Shown here: positions 11,610 to 23,944 of the stretch, piece after piece
How positions within the stretch are numbered: position 1 is the stretch's first letter
Layout of the letters: every line of letters starts with the position of its first letter
Source of the DNA: Gelatoporia subvermispora B
Taxonomy: Eukaryota; Basidiomycota; Agaricomycetes; Polyporales; Gelatoporiaceae
DNA length: 64,000 nt
NCBI GenBank assembly: GCA_000320605.2
Contig: KB445795.1
Location: 433,867-497,866 of the forward strand
Direction of reading: 5' to 3'
Program-made: the position numbers and the translations under genes
The notes under the pieces: model-generated
The model's input: the letters and a program-made list of their open reading frames with translations, nothing else
The model's database searches: none
Told to the model about the DNA's origin: nothing

Positions 11610-14183
11610 ATGTCTTTGCCTCCGACCCGTTCTCATCCAAGCAGTACCTGTGTCTATCAAGTTGAGCGCAATATGGATCTTGCACAGTCCGACGAATCAA
11701 AAGTTCTCATCTTGAACACTGGTGGTACGATCAGCATGATCCTGAGTCAAAAAGGCTATGTTCCGGAGCAATATTTCCTCACCGAAACTCTTCGCAGTCA
11801 GCATCGCTTCCATGACCCTCTGGGGGAATCTCTGTTCTCGCATTCAGCTTCTGTCGAGGGTTTTAGAGAGTGGAGTACCAACAGCGGCAGAGCCAGTCCG
11901 TTCAGCAACTCCTCTCGTGACCCATCCCCCGGTCGCGGACCGTCTGCGAACCGCACACAGCACCTGCCTACTCTGCCCGTGCGATCATCAAGGCCAATTG
12001 GTACACCCTCTCATCTCGAATCAGCTTCTCAGCGCACATCTGTGGACAATCCCGTGTGTCGCAAGGTTGCGGAAGACATTTATGAGGCCGACTTGCCGAG
12101 CCTTGTGACGCCGGGAAGCATGGCTCCAGGTGGACATCACAAACGTATCCGTTATGCTGTACTAGAAGTGAGTACTGGTAGTTGAGGCGAGACACAGGGA
12201 CTTACGCAGGAAAGGCAGTGGCATCCTCTGAAAGATAGTAGTAACATAGAGATTTATGGTAATTAGTGTTAATGAGGGTGCATGTGCGTTCTTGCTAACC
12301 ACCCTCTTCGCTTCTCCTAAGACTGGATACGGATTGCAACAGATATAGAATTGAACTATTCGACTTTTGATGCTTTTGTGATTCTACACGGAACCGACAC
12401 TATGTCGTACACTTCTTCGGCACTGAGCTTCTTGCTAGAGGACTTGGGAAAAACGGTGGTAAGAACAGCCCTTCCCAATAATTATCGTACTTCTGAAAGA
12501 CCTGTGTGACAGATTGTGACAGGTGCACAAATCCCTCTATCTCAACTCAGAAACGACGCAGTAGAAAACCTACTAGGTGCACTGGTTCTCGCAGGACATT
12601 ATATCATCCCCGGTCTGTCCGCTCTTGAGTACCGCCAGCATCTCAGCTTAGATTGTTTTCAGAGTGCAGCCTGTACTTCAATCATGCATTATATCGCGGC
12701 AACAGAGTCTCAAAACTTTCATCATATGACCTAAACGCCTTCAGTAGTCCAAATTTCTCACCACTGGTGAATGGTCCGTACAGATCGAGATCTTTGTGGT
12801 TCTTTCGCTCTCGACACCCTGACTTCAACTCCCAGTGGGCATTGATATTGTGGTAAACTGGAATGATGTCATCCGGCAGACTAATCTTCGGCGGTTCAGA
12901 GCACATAAGGGTGAGTAAATGCGCCCTTTTGTTGAGCTTGTCTAATTTGCCAACGCAGAAATGAGTCCGCACGTAGGCAAGTACACCGTACACGACACTT
13001 CCGTTTTCATCGGATCCTCAACTCGGTCCGATAGCAACGCTTCGCCTCTTCCCGGGCATCACTGCTGCAACTGTCCGAGCGTTCCTCATGCCACCTACTC
13101 GAGGTGTTGTACTTGAGACGTTCGGCGCTGGAAATGCACCGCAGCGCCTTGATCTCATGGAGGCACTGAAAGAGGCCTGTGACCGCGGCGTTGTTATCGT
13201 TGCTATATCTCAATGCGCGAAAGGCTCAGTATCAGACGCCTACGAGACGGGCAGGACTCTTTTGATGGCTGGTGTTGTCTCAGGTGGTGATATGACTCCC
13301 GAAGTGAGCTGCGCTATGTTTCTAGCATGCACAGGCTGACGAAGTTCCGTTCCAGTGTGCACTTACCAAGCTCAGCTATCTGCTCTCGAAATCGGAGTTG
13401 TCACCTACGGAAGTACGCTCGCTCATCGGCACTCCCCTCCGTGGGGAGCTAACCCTTCCGGCGAGCTCCATCCCTCCATCCCTGAGTGAACCCTCCGGCA
13501 TAGACGACAACCTGAAGAACATTCACGGCGTTCTGGCGCAAGTTGTCCGGCTCTCAACCCCTGCGTCCCATACTCCGAGGATTGTAGTATCTCGTGAGAC
13601 TAGTGGCAACAAAGATGTTCTCTCGGACGTCGCGGCACCGTGGTCATGGACAGCTGCGGAGGCAGCATCTACAAAAGCAGCATTATACCCCTATCTCATC
13701 CATCTTGCTGCTGCCCGCGACGATACCGATGGCTTATCATTCTGTCTGTCCGCAGAACCTGGCGTCCCAAGAGAAGCCAAAGCCTCCGCTAGCCCTGGCG
13801 TCGACCACCCGTTGACCAAAAACGTCGCCGTCGGTGCTGGCTTCGTCAACTGCCTCGATACCTCGTCTGGCAGAACGCCTCTGCACATTGCTGCCCTCAA
13901 CGGAAGCGTCAACGCTGCGAATTTCCTGCTCGAAGCGGGAGCACTTGTGCACCTAAGAGATTCTCTTGGACATACCCCTTTGTATTACGCCGCTCGACAA
14001 GGACACGAGAGTATAGTGGAGGTGCTGGTGAAGGCCGGTGCACTGCTTAGCGGATCGGATGTTGAGGGGGGTTACGTTTCATTGGCGGTTCAAACAGCTA
14101 CAAAGACCAAGGACGACCGCGCACTTAGAGTTTGGGCGAAGGCAGGGGCTAAAGAAGACACGACGAGAGTAACTAGTCGGTAG
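11610..14183 (+). CDS. Cytosolic L-asparaginase with C-terminal ankyrin repeats
   Basis: Nine exons (11610-12167, 12219-12258, 12322-12458, 12513-12612, 12663-12773, 12836-12910, 12959-12976, 13035-13303, 13356-14183) give 711 residues. The asparaginase fold is clear: LNTGGTIS (about residue 37), ILHGTDTM (about 222), [36 protein letters not shown] and a late Gly-rich helix. A Ser/Pro-rich insert of about 100 residues lies between the first two motifs, as in other fungal and animal cytosolic forms. The C-terminus has at least two ankyrin repeats ([26 protein letters not shown]). The enzyme should hydrolyse asparagine to aspartate and ammonia. The intron 12977-13034 starts with GC (consensus AG|GCAAGT); only this reading restores the conserved [10 protein letters not shown]. 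Start could also be 11673. Confidence 0.9.
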
Positions 14184-14455
14184 ATTGTTTGAGCTGAAGC
14201 CATGGGGAAACCTCTTCTGTACAATCACCGCATTCCTGTATGCAATCCAGGATGTTGTCGCAGCGATCATCAATGAGGCATTGCCACGCGGTAACGCTGG
14301 TCCAGAACTTCGAATGGCGAACGATATACAGACTGCTGTGAGTCCCGTGCCAGTGATAATTTGAGCAAGGACATTCGTCGCACCGCAGTAGTCGATTTCA
14401 CGCCTTAGGACATTGGGCAAATATCCAACAGGACCCCGGCATAAGCGCCTACTAT

Positions 14456-15083
14456 GTTAGATCCTGGTGCGGACAAAAATGGGGGTCAAAATGGCCTGAG
14501 GTTAGATCCTTATGCGGACAAAAATGTCCTAAATTTCGACCTATGTTCGATATTTTGTGCGGATAAACCTGGGGTAGGGAGGCCGAGGTAAGATCCTGGG
14601 TGCGGACAAAAATGGCTGCGCGGGAGCGCAGCCGGCTCGGATGTGCTACGGTTCAGCTGCCAGGACTGCCTACTGCAACTCGACACCCCGGAGGATCCAC
14701 ATTCTTGCCTGAGTCATGTCCCCACTGATCCAACGTCTATGGAAATTATATCGCTTTACGCTGTATCTGCGCTTGGTTTTGCTCACGTGGTCTAATCTGA
14801 GTTGTGGTCGTGTCTCGACCGATTACTGACCGAATGTGCTACTCGGTTCCGGAATAGCGCCCGGATAGCTCTTGGAAGAAATAACAGTGGGTTGGGAGGG
14901 TGGTGACCCAGTGAACCACGTAGGGTTCGGCGGCGCGAACGCGGGGAATTTTTCTTGGAATTCTTACTATTTCTGACGGTTTTCTAAGGTTAGATCAATC
15001 ATGCGGACAAAAACGACCCCTCTAGGGTAGGTTCGATCCTGATGCGGACAAAAACGGCCGAAATTTGTGCGGACAAAAACGCC
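14456..15083. repeat. Cluster of about seven copies of a TGCGGACAAAAA motif
   Basis: Within 630 bases, a unit resembling GTTAGATCCTNATGCGGACA followed by AAAATG or AAAACG recurs at about 14456, 14501, 14588, 14989 and 15030. Shorter or changed copies occur near 14545 and 15061. All copies lie on the same strand and spacing is irregular (45 to 400 bases). The stretch is otherwise non-coding and lies between the asparaginase and transhydrogenase genes. It could be the remains of a short interspersed or foldback element, or a set of binding sites. I do not recognise it. Confidence 0.65.
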
Positions 15084-15359
15084 CCAAATGAGGCAAATTT
15101 GGATCTCACATCTTGGGGGATATGCCGGGGTCCTTATCCAACTCTAGCTTCCATGGGCAGATTCTACGGATTTCGATCTTGTGTGTGGCGTCACCCCGAG
15201 CGCGCCCCGCAATCCGATATCGACAACCCAGACAAACTGAAATCACCAACTTGAACTCTTGAGTGTACAACCGTCCAACAACAAGCGGTATACAAATCCA
15301 CACATACATACGGTGAAATCGTCCAAGTGTACATTCTCTTACAAATGCAGCCAAACAAT

Positions 15360-18300
15360 CTAGCTTCCGGTCTTGCTCTCTAAGCCCTTCTTAATTGCTA
15401 AAGATCGCGGTGAGCAGAAAAAGTTTCTGAACAGTTCGTCATACGCACCTTCACATGTGTCCTTGGCATCCCCGAAGAGCATCTTCGTTCCAGGCATGTA
15501 GAACATTGGGTTTGGTACGTCCGCTACACATAAATAACTAGGGTCAGCGCAGCAACCTCGACACGTGAATTGCCTCGGCTCACCATATCCGCTAGACATG
15601 CCTCGTTTCATCACGATGACCTGCTTGCTCTTCCATGCATGCAGGACAGGCATTCCCGCAATCGGAGAGCCCGGCTCCATCGCGATGGGGTTGACCGTAT
15701 CGTTCGCACCGATCACCAACGTCACGTCAGTGTCCGAAAAGTCATCATTGATCTCGTCCATCTCGAAGACAACTGAAAGACATGATCGATTTGGAACATG
15801 TCAAACGCATTTGAGAGTACGCACTGTCGTATGGCACGGATGCCTCTGCCAACAGGACGTTGCACTGTCCTGGCATTCTGGACATGACATCAACAGACCG
15901 AACGCAAGCACAGAAAGTGATACAGACCTTCCCGCCACTGGATGAATAGCGAACCGGACCTTGATGCCTCTCGACCGCAGTGCCTGGACAATATCGGAAA
16001 TAGCATACTGTGCCTTGGCCACTGCCATTCCATACCCGACAACCTATTGGGAAAATTTAGAATAGGTCCCGCATGTTTAGGGTCGACAGAACATCATAGC
16101 ATACCAGAATGACACTGTCGGCATTGGCCAAACTGTCTACTGTCTCATCGACGCTGGTCTTCGTGATGGCACCTTCCATTTTGTAGTCGGTTTGTGCTGC
16201 AGACGAACCAATGCCGCCAAAGAGCACGTTGGTCAGGGTTCGGTTCATAGCAACGCACTATTACGGCACGGCAAATAGGTCATTTGGCAGGAAGTGCAAT
16301 GAATTCGTCGATGCGTTTCTTACCATGATATACGAGAGGATGGAGCCGCTAACGCCAATAAGCGACCCGATAGTAGTGAGTAGCGGATTGTCAAGCATGA
16401 ACCCTGAGAGCAGAGTCAGTACCATAATTCAAAAGTGGGCTTCGCACTACAAATGGTCGTACCTTCAGCGACGAGGGCAAACCCGGAATATGCATTGAGG
16501 ACCGTGATCACAACAGCTATGAGGAAAGGTGAGCCAAGTGATTTTCGCATGGAATCCCATACGTACGCATGTCGGCGCCACCAATGGCAGCAGTGGTCGT
16601 GAAACCCTTTATGAAGCTGAGGATCGTGTTTGCCCCGAGGAAACCAGCAGCAACCATAGGCGCAGAATGTGCCATCGTGAGGAATGCTCCCATAGACGCG
16701 ATGTTCGCGCCTAGCAGTGAGCCGTTGATGAGATGTTTGCCCGGGAGAGCTAATGGTCTCGATGACATGCGACCGGCCAGCTTCAAGAACGCGACAATCG
16801 AGCCCGTAAACGTGATACCACCTAATTGCCCGTCAATTGAGTTGAGTGCCAATCTAGTGTAGCAACATCGGGGTCATACCAATGAGAACTCCAAGGTAAG
16901 CTGCCACGAGATGCAGTGTGGTCGCGTGGTCAATATCCGCCAACACGCTTGCGATACTCGTTAGCACAGCTGCGAGACCGACGACAGAGTGTAGCGCGGC
17001 GACCATCTGAGGTAGCTCAATCGCAGTAATGCGGCGGCCGATGACCGTGCCTAGGGTCCCGCCCACAGCAGCAACTGCAGCGAATTGCGCGAGCACCTCT
17101 GGAGGAAAGCCGACAGCTGCGAGGGAGGCCAGAATACCGGAGCTGACACCCAAAATGCCAAGGATGTTGCCTTGTCGAGCCGTCGTCTGTGAAGCAAGCC
17201 CAGAGATGGAACCTGAGAACAACTTTCGTCGATCAAGGCACTCTGGGACTTTCAGATACCACTTACTAATGCACAGAACACTGCTCGTCAGGTAACCGGC
17301 CTGAATCAAGCCTGACATCCCTGTGCTCGCCGCAAATAGGAAACCGCCCGTGTATACAGCTGCCGGAAGCGCATATAGCCACGCATACTCGGGTGGGTCG
17401 GTTGGTCCTGCGGATGCCGTCGGTCGTAGATACTGCAATTCGCACTATATCGATAACTCACGTCTGAACATGTCCAACATGCGCTTGGTGATGACGAAAC
17501 CGCCTGTAACGTTGACACTGGCCAGGAGAACGGAAAGTGCTCCCAACGCTTGCGGGATAGTGCCAGGGAAGTATCCTCCTCCCATGACGAACAAACCACC
17601 GATACCAACCATGCCTGCCACAAGCAATTGAACTTTCGTTTACCTCAACAGGTGCAAACCACGTACCAGAGATAGCATTCGTCACCGACATCAGCGGCGA
17701 ATGCAGCGCAGGCGCGACGCCCCACACGACACGGTACCCTATCAAGCCCGCCAGTCCGAAGGTGAAGAAGTTACTCATGAACGCCGCGCCGGTCACCTTC
17801 CCCAGTGCGATCACGCTGCCCATGCCAGCCGTGATCGTCGCGACCTCGCGTGTCGTCTTTTGCCAGGGTGTGATGGCAAGCGTCTGCTCTTCCTTGGGAG
17901 GTGTGGGCGGCGCGACGATGGGCGGGGGCGCGGGACGCGGTACAGGCGGGAGTTGCGTGCCGTTGTGCAACACGATAGACCCACGAACGACCTCATCGGA
18001 GAGATTGACAGCGAAACGACCATTGCCACCAATGGACAGCAGGAACTTGGTGATGTTATTGGAGTAGAGCGTGGACGATTGGGTCGGTAGGCGGGACGGC
18101 AGGTCGGTATAGCCTACATGTCGTGTTCAGGAGTGTCACAGGCCTTTACGAACTAGTGCACTTACCGATGATCGTGACACCGTTGTGGACATAAAGCTCT
18201 CCCGGCTTCGTCATTGCACAGTTACCTCCAGTTTCAGCCGCGAGATCGACGATGACCGACCCCTGCTTCATAGCAGCGACCATCTGACACCGAACAAGTC

Positions 18301-19806
18301 AGCTATGCGCTACTAGAGATAGCTAATAACATCGCACCTCTGACGTAATCAACTTCGGTGCTGGTCTGCCAGGGATTAGAGCCTGCAAAAATGTAAGCGA
18401 AACATGAACGAGTACTCCGCCCTATGACATACCGTAGTGATGACAATGTCCACATCCTTACACTGCTCCATGAACAACGCCATCTCCGCTTCGATGAATT
18501 CTTTGGACATTTGTTTCGCATAACCACCACCGCCTTCGCCCGATTCTTCGACCGGCACCTCCAGGAAGTCGGCGCCGAGCGATTGCACCTGCTCGCGTGC
18601 GGCAGCGCGCGTGTCGAAACCTCGTACAATAGCTCCCATGCGCCTGGCCTATGGATGATCACGAACACAGAATGAGTGGTTGAGCACTATCTGAGAGCGC
18701 GATGACGCATACAGTGGCGATCGCACTCAGACCTGCGACTCCTGCACCGATGACGAGAACCTTGCAAGGTGGGATCTACATGAATGAAAGCCACGAGTGT
18801 GAGAAGTACATCTCATCAATAGGAGCGTCACCGATTACCTTTCTACGGGAGAATCGGTCATCTCAGATGAGGCAATTCTGCGAGAATAAATGCGACGTAC
18901 CCAGCGGCAGTGACCTGCCCTGTCAAGAAGCGTCCGAAGTGATTCGCAGCCTCTAAGACGGCCTTGTATCCAGCAATGTTCGCCATGGAACTGAAGATGA
19001 TTCAGATTGGCTCATCGGCGATCGCTCCGTGAGCAAACCGGGTGCGTACCTGAGCGCGTCGAAGACCTGAGCACGAGATATCCTGGGTATCATCTCCATA
19101 GCAAACACGGTGCTTTTCCGTGCAGCGAGGACATCCACAATAGCCTTGTTTTGGTTGGGGTATAGGAACGAGATCAGCGTACTTCCCTCCTTGATCAGTT
19201 CTGCCTCTTGGCCGACCAGTGGTGGCCGAACTTTGAGCATGATATCGGTGGATTGGAACAGCTCATTCCTGTCTACTAATGTCGCACCGGCTGCACGATA
19301 ATGCTCATCTAGGAACTGCGCGCCAAAGCCCGCATTTTTCTCTACGAGGACCTGCGCGAAGCCCTTCTTCAGGAGCAGCGTCACATTCTGAGGGGTGATA
19401 GCGACGCGTTGTTCGTTCGGGAAGATCTCGAGCGGGACACCAATACGCAGGGCAGAGTACGGCGCGCCTAGGTTTGTTTGAGGAGATAGATCGGACGATC
19501 TCTATATGAGTGTTCTGCACTGAATGGGAGCGGAAGACCGCGACATACCGGGTTCCTCCTCAGGCTGCTTCGCGGTGGCGTCTCCGTTCCCACTAGAAGC
19601 TGGCTTCTGTGCGTTCCAGCATGTTGCGGACTGGTGGTACGAGCGGAACGCGCATGACACTATGCCCAGCACGACAGACCCTACAGGGTGAGCGCGCCGT
19701 ATCCGAACAGCGTCACGACAGATCACTCACCTCCGTGCGCGCTCAGCCGCAGACGCCTCAGCGCCGCGACCGACCTCAGCGATGCGCCTGTAGAGGTCAA
19801 GCCCAT
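15360..19806 (-). CDS. Proton-translocating NAD(P) transhydrogenase, mitochondrial
   Basis: Twenty-two exons give 1082 residues, matching the single-chain NNT layout of dI, dII and dIII. Exon ends are 19806-19731, 19680-19549, 19467-19050, 18990-18901, 18842-18839, 18775-18713, 18648-18433, 18382-18338, 18283-18166, 18113-17667, 17614-17462, 17407-17267, 17212-16880, 16821-16567, 16516-16463, 16403-16324, 16257-16105, 16043-15928, 15877-15825, 15772-15584, 15523-15449, 15397-15360. The N-terminus is an Arg-rich presequence. Domain I has [15 protein letters not shown] and the NAD-binding [10 protein letters not shown] (about residues 247-255). Domain II is a set of membrane helices including [12 protein letters not shown]. 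Domain III has [23 protein letters not shown] and IGANDTVNP. It makes NADPH from NADH using the proton gradient in the inner membrane. Exon 5 is only 4 nt. Confidence 0.95.
18839..18842 (-). other. 4-nt exon of the transhydrogenase gene
   Basis: The four bases AAAG sit between a good acceptor (CCGTAG) and a good donor (GTAATC). They are flanked by introns of 58 and 63 bases, the normal size here. With this exon the product reads [17 protein letters not shown], restoring the Gly-Lys that precedes the NAD-binding fold in transhydrogenases. Without it the frame breaks: joining 18901 to 18775 directly shifts phase, and extending upstream of 18775 in the correct frame meets a stop at once. Confidence 0.8.
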
Positions 19807-20011
19807 CGTCGAGCAAGAGGACAAGCAGTAACGGTTGCCAGTGATGCGCAGCGCAGGACCAGCTTTGAGGGGGCGATGGCCAGCGATGCGCGCTGGATGC
19901 TTCCGTGGCAGATAGTCAGGTGTTCTCGCAGTCGCCCAGTCGCCGTCCCTAGCGAGGTCTTCGTGATCCGGAAGGCCAGCTACCATTCGACATGCCGTCG
20001 TTCGCACCGAC

Positions 20012-20604
20012 GTGCACGAGCTTACACGCCCCCATATGGTCGTTGGGAAGTACTTGTTGATGAGCGGTCCGCTTCTCGATTACCCGACAATTACCCCGCA
20101 TGTGAATCCGCCTCCCCCGCAATCTCCTTCAAGCGATCAGCCTTACTCTGATCGTAATCTCGCAGCCACACTCACGCTCTCCTCGACGTCAACAATACCT
20201 CGGAACCCATTTGCTGCATCGGAAACCCAGACACCCTCGGCGAAACTGGATAATTATGATTTGGTCGATTCACCTTGTTCCTGGAAAGACTTCGACGAGC
20301 AGCACGGCTCCAACTATCAATCACGGTCTCGGGTAGCACGAATTCCCAATGACTGTCGTATAGTACGGCATGCTGCAGACACATTATTCAATGCAGTTCC
20401 AGTCGAATCTGCGCTGTCGCGGCAATAAAGAAGCGGCTGGAATCCTGCGGCAAGGACGAAGCTATTTTTCCTTCAGTCTCGCTGAGTGTCGGGCACATCG
20501 GCCATGCCGTGCAGCCGACATATACGGATGTTGACAAGGTGTGGCCTGCATCGTCTTTAGACGTGATTTCGCATTGCTCGTCTATCGGACCAGGAGCTGC
20601 GTGA
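20012..20604 (+). CDS. Doubtful spliced gene, product unknown
   Basis: Two open stretches on the plus strand might belong to one gene. The first (20012-20428) reads a Pro/Ser-rich sequence with VVGKYLLMSGPLLDYPTI near its start. The second, in another frame and ending at TGA 20604, reads AAIKKRLESCGKDEAIFPSV and onward. A junction through the acceptor TTCAATGCAG at about 20391 would keep the second frame, but I could not fix the donor. There is no recognisable domain. It may simply be the region upstream of the divergent transhydrogenase gene together with the 3' end of the pseudouridine synthase gene. Confidence 0.2.
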
Positions 20605-20677
20605 TGGTGGATGTCCCGGCGTTAGCTCTGAAAAGTCAATAATTGGACGATGCATACCTTCTGCGAACGCCATGCTA

Positions 20678-21876
20678 TCATGTATGTTTTCCCTCGACGA
20701 TCTCGTACTTGTCCATCACTTCCCGCTCCCACTCGAGCCACCCATCCTCATCCGGCTCGCCCGGGTCCTTCAGTGCCTTCTCAAACACCTCCCAAGGCAC
20801 GCACGCCCGATCGCTCTCCTCCGTCGGCTCCAACGCAAAGTTCCGCTGCCTCGAGCGCTGCAGCGTGACGACATGCGCCGCGCTCCCGAGCGCATGGCCG
20901 AGGTCATGTACAATCGAGCGCACATACGTCCCGCCCGACACACGCATCCTTAGCACGAACGCAGTCGGCGCCTCCGCCTCCCCTTCTCCCTCTGGTTGCG
21001 ATTCGGGCTCGGGCTCGTCGCGCACGACCGCGTCCTTCTCGACGCCCTGCAGCGCGCTCTGTAGTGCCGCCTGCTCTTCCGCGCTGAACTTCTTCGCGGG
21101 GTACCGGAACGCGTGCGTAGGGCCGAGCCACTCGACGACCTCGAGCGCGTGCACCGTCACCTTACGCTTCTCGATCGGGCGCGGGAGCGGGATCCCGCTG
21201 CGCGCGTACTCGTAGTACGGTTTGCCGTCCATCTTCAGCGCGGAGAAGCTAGCACGGGGATGAGGGTGAGAGGCGATGAATTAGGGAAAGGAAAACGTAC
21301 ATGGGTGGGGCTTGCATGATCTCGCCGCGGAACTGCTGCAGGGCCTCCTCGACCTTCTCCCTGGTGACGTGCCGCCAGGGTGCTACGCGCACCTGTGCGC
21401 CCTCGCTATCGTACGAGTCTGTCTCGCAGCCAAGTAGACATGTTGTTTTGTACTCCTACACATGGAGGTCAGGGACGTGTGAGGTCTCGAAAGAGTGAGG
21501 TCTGCACCTTCACACAATCCAGGAACTCCTGCAGTTTTTTCGTCCCCTTCCCCACGCCGACCACTAGACACAGTGAGCACAGAGCATCAATAACACTGGG
21601 TAGTCACGCACCGAGTACACCATCCGCAAGTGGATCCAACGTCCCTCCCTGGCCTATTTTGATCGGTCCTGAACCATATCTGCCTTTCTTGTTGTTCTTC
21701 GCTTTCCCCTTCAATTTTTCCTCCTCAACGAACAAGCGCGACTTCCCGATGAGGCGTTTCAAGCTGTTGAGAAGACTCATAGACGTTGGTCCCGAGGGCT
21801 TGACGATGCCAAAGAGGGCCGAAACGGGTAGACTAGCTGGTGCCTTTGGCATTTTGCAGAGCGTTGACTGATGCAA
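20678..21876 (-). CDS. PUS4: tRNA pseudouridine-55 synthase (TruB/Pus4 family)
   Basis: Four exons (21876-21612, 21563-21508, 21455-21301, 21248-20678) give 348 residues, or 340 if translation starts at the next in-frame ATG (21852). Family marks are GIVKPSGPTSM, the catalytic GGTLDPLADGVL with its Asp, VGVGKGTKKLQEFL, YKTTCLLGCETDSYDSEG, IFSALKMDGKPYYEYAR and the late SGGTYVRSIVHDLGHALG. The enzyme makes pseudouridine at position 55 of the T-loop in cytosolic and mitochondrial tRNAs. An acidic Glu/Pro insertion of about 30 residues (EPEPESQPEGEGEAEAP) splits the C-terminal half, as in other fungal forms. Splice sites are all canonical. Confidence 0.92.
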
Positions 21877-22163
21877 GGACTAGATATAAAGTGCCCTATC
21901 AGTGAGAGATGCTGCCAGCTTCCTGCTGCAAAGGACGCAGTAGGCCTATCGGGAGTAAAGATGACGGCGAGAGCCTGGAAGGACGTGATCGCAGACACCG
22001 GGCGTCTCAGCCACCTTCATCCAATTCAAATTCGCCATCGCGTCTCAGAAGTGCGCTGTACCTCCCATATGTCAAGTACTTCATATATTCAATTCCTATT
22101 TCATTCGATCGTACAACTGCTCTACATCTGCATTCTGCAATATTATCCCTGTTCATAACGCCT

Positions 22164-23202
22164 TCACTCATCAATCCACTGCAACTGTTGGGAGGCCATG
22201 AGCGAGCAGGTACCAATTTCTGCAAAAGCGAATAAACACGTACGAATGCTCGGTGATGAACTTGAGAACCAGCATCATCCAGGGCTTTCTCTTCCTCGTC
22301 AGTGAGTTCCGGCAGTGTCTCCACAGCAATGTACTCCTGGATGCGCTCAGCCTTGGAAGAAGTGCTAGGTAGGAGTATCGATGATCAGCAACCCGATGAT
22401 AGGATTAGTGCACAAGCAACGTACGTGATTGCTGGAACGCCTTTCTTCCTCAACCAGAGCTGCAGTACCTGGCCCTCATTCACCGGCTGGCTTGCTCTCT
22501 TGGTCACGGAGTCCTTGACCGAGACGAGAACGGGATCAAGCGGACCGCCTTTGTTGCGGACGATTGGCGTCAGTCCTCCGTAGGACGTGGGGCGGATGTT
22601 GTGCTTCTTCATGAGCTCAACCACGGGCTGTGACGCCTTGAACACATATGGGTGGTACTCGATCTGTGCGGACAAGTTAGAAAGATCCTGCCAAGTATGT
22701 GGTGACATGTACAGAGTCATACCTGGTTCACGGAAGGCACAACAGTAGCGCCGTCCAGGATCTGCTCAAAGTCCTTCACACGGAAGTTCGACACTCCAAT
22801 GCTCTTTGCAAGCCCCTCCTTATGCACTTCTTCAAACTGCTTCCAGACCCCCTTCAAGTCCTCGTGTTGAATCGGTATATGGATCAAGAACAAATCGACA
22901 TAGTCGAGCTGCAGCTTCTTGAGTGACCCCTGGAGCGACTCGCGGACGCTCTGGCCCGGCGACAGCTTGGCGAGCTTCGTTGTGACCCACAGTGCGTCGC
23001 GCGGCTTGCCCGACGCCTTAATTGCGGCGCCGAGTGACTCCTCATTACCGTACATCTGCGCGCCATCGAGGTGAATGACGCCGGTCGTCAGCGCGGTCTT
23101 AACTGCGTTCTCTGCGTCCTTGTTGTAGAGAGCAGTGCCCGTGCCGAAGCCGAGCCAGGGGATGCTGCGGCCGTCGTTGAGCGGGAGGGTGAAGCTGGAC
23201 AT
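22164..23202 (-). CDS. Aldo-keto reductase
   Basis: Four exons (23202-22723, 22663-22425, 22364-22244, 22184-22164) give 286 residues, the usual length of this NADPH-dependent TIM-barrel family. The catalytic tetrad can be placed: Asp46 and Tyr51 in HLDGAQMYGNEES, Lys76 in LWVTTKLAK and His108 in LFLIHIP. The cofactor-binding tail TTSSKAERIQEYI is also present. The last exon is only 21 nt and gives HHRAF-LQWIDE at the C-terminus. Substrates are probably small aldehydes or ketones, in the style of yeast Gcy1/Ypr1. A longer N-terminus starting at 23283 (with an Arg- and Ser-rich leader) is possible and might target mitochondria, but alignment with the family favours 23202. Confidence 0.9.
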
Positions 23203-23636
23203 GGTGGAGCGTGCGACGTGGGTGGAGGATTGGAAGTAGCGTTTGACAGATAACGCGGCCATGCTAAGGGTTATGACCGCCACGGAAGCCCTCAGCGAGC
23301 GTGACCACGATCTGGCAGTCGCGTCAGCATTGCGACTCGCGCCGCTCAGTCAATCGGAAATGAATGCACGGGTGGATACTAACGTCATAACGGCCTTCGT
23401 GAAGGGGCGGGTTTTGAAGGTGATTAGCAGGCTCGGCGAGCTAGATTCAGCTGTTTACTGCTATGAGGACGACCGATGGGCAGTTGCTCATTTGTCCACG
23501 CGAATGCATGATTGGACACAACATCGCTGCCGTGAGATTGTGCTGAATCAGACACGACGGTGCGCTCGGACACCGGAACCAACTTGAACGCCGCGCAACG
23601 CCCACAAGCCGGCCCGACGGACGGCCGTCCTGCCCT
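23203..23636. other. Left flank of the KDZ element
   Basis: This region lies upstream of the aldo-keto reductase and directly borders the transposon. An open frame at 23243-23587 on the plus strand has no domain and overlaps the promoter side of the reductase, so I do not call it. A separate open frame of about 58 codons runs through the insertion site once the element is removed (see findings). Confidence 0.4.
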
Positions 23637-23644
23637 GAAGCGTC

Positions 23645-23730
23645 CACCTCAGGCCGGACATCGACAGCTTATGTAATCAACCGATAGGCTCCCAAATTGT
23701 ACGGGCGCCAAGGCCCTAATAGGGTCCATC
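23645..23730 (+). repeat. Left terminal inverted repeat of the KDZ element
   Basis: This 86-base sequence matches the reverse complement of 34998-35084 with one single-base gap and about two substitutions. Identity ends at the CCATC before 23731. The outermost bases are CACCTCAGGCCGG. Confidence 0.93.
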
Positions 23731-23944
23731 CGGGAGATGCCTCCGCAGGCGCCTTGTCCTCGGGCGTCCTGATTTGGTCGTAGTACTCCCAATGTAATTA
23801 GCCCGCATGCTATGTTCATCTTCAGAGCCTCCGGCGATGATTCTCAAGGTGTATCGCGGGTGGCGCCACCGCGTTGCGCGCCGTGCTCTACTGGTGGTTT
23901 TCTGCTCCTTTGTGCTTGTTCTATGCAGCTTCCCATACTGCGTG

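Noticed and set aside
23243..23587. 114-codon plus-strand frame beside the KDZ element
   Set aside because: No domain, no splice context, and it lies over the start region of the divergent aldo-keto reductase.
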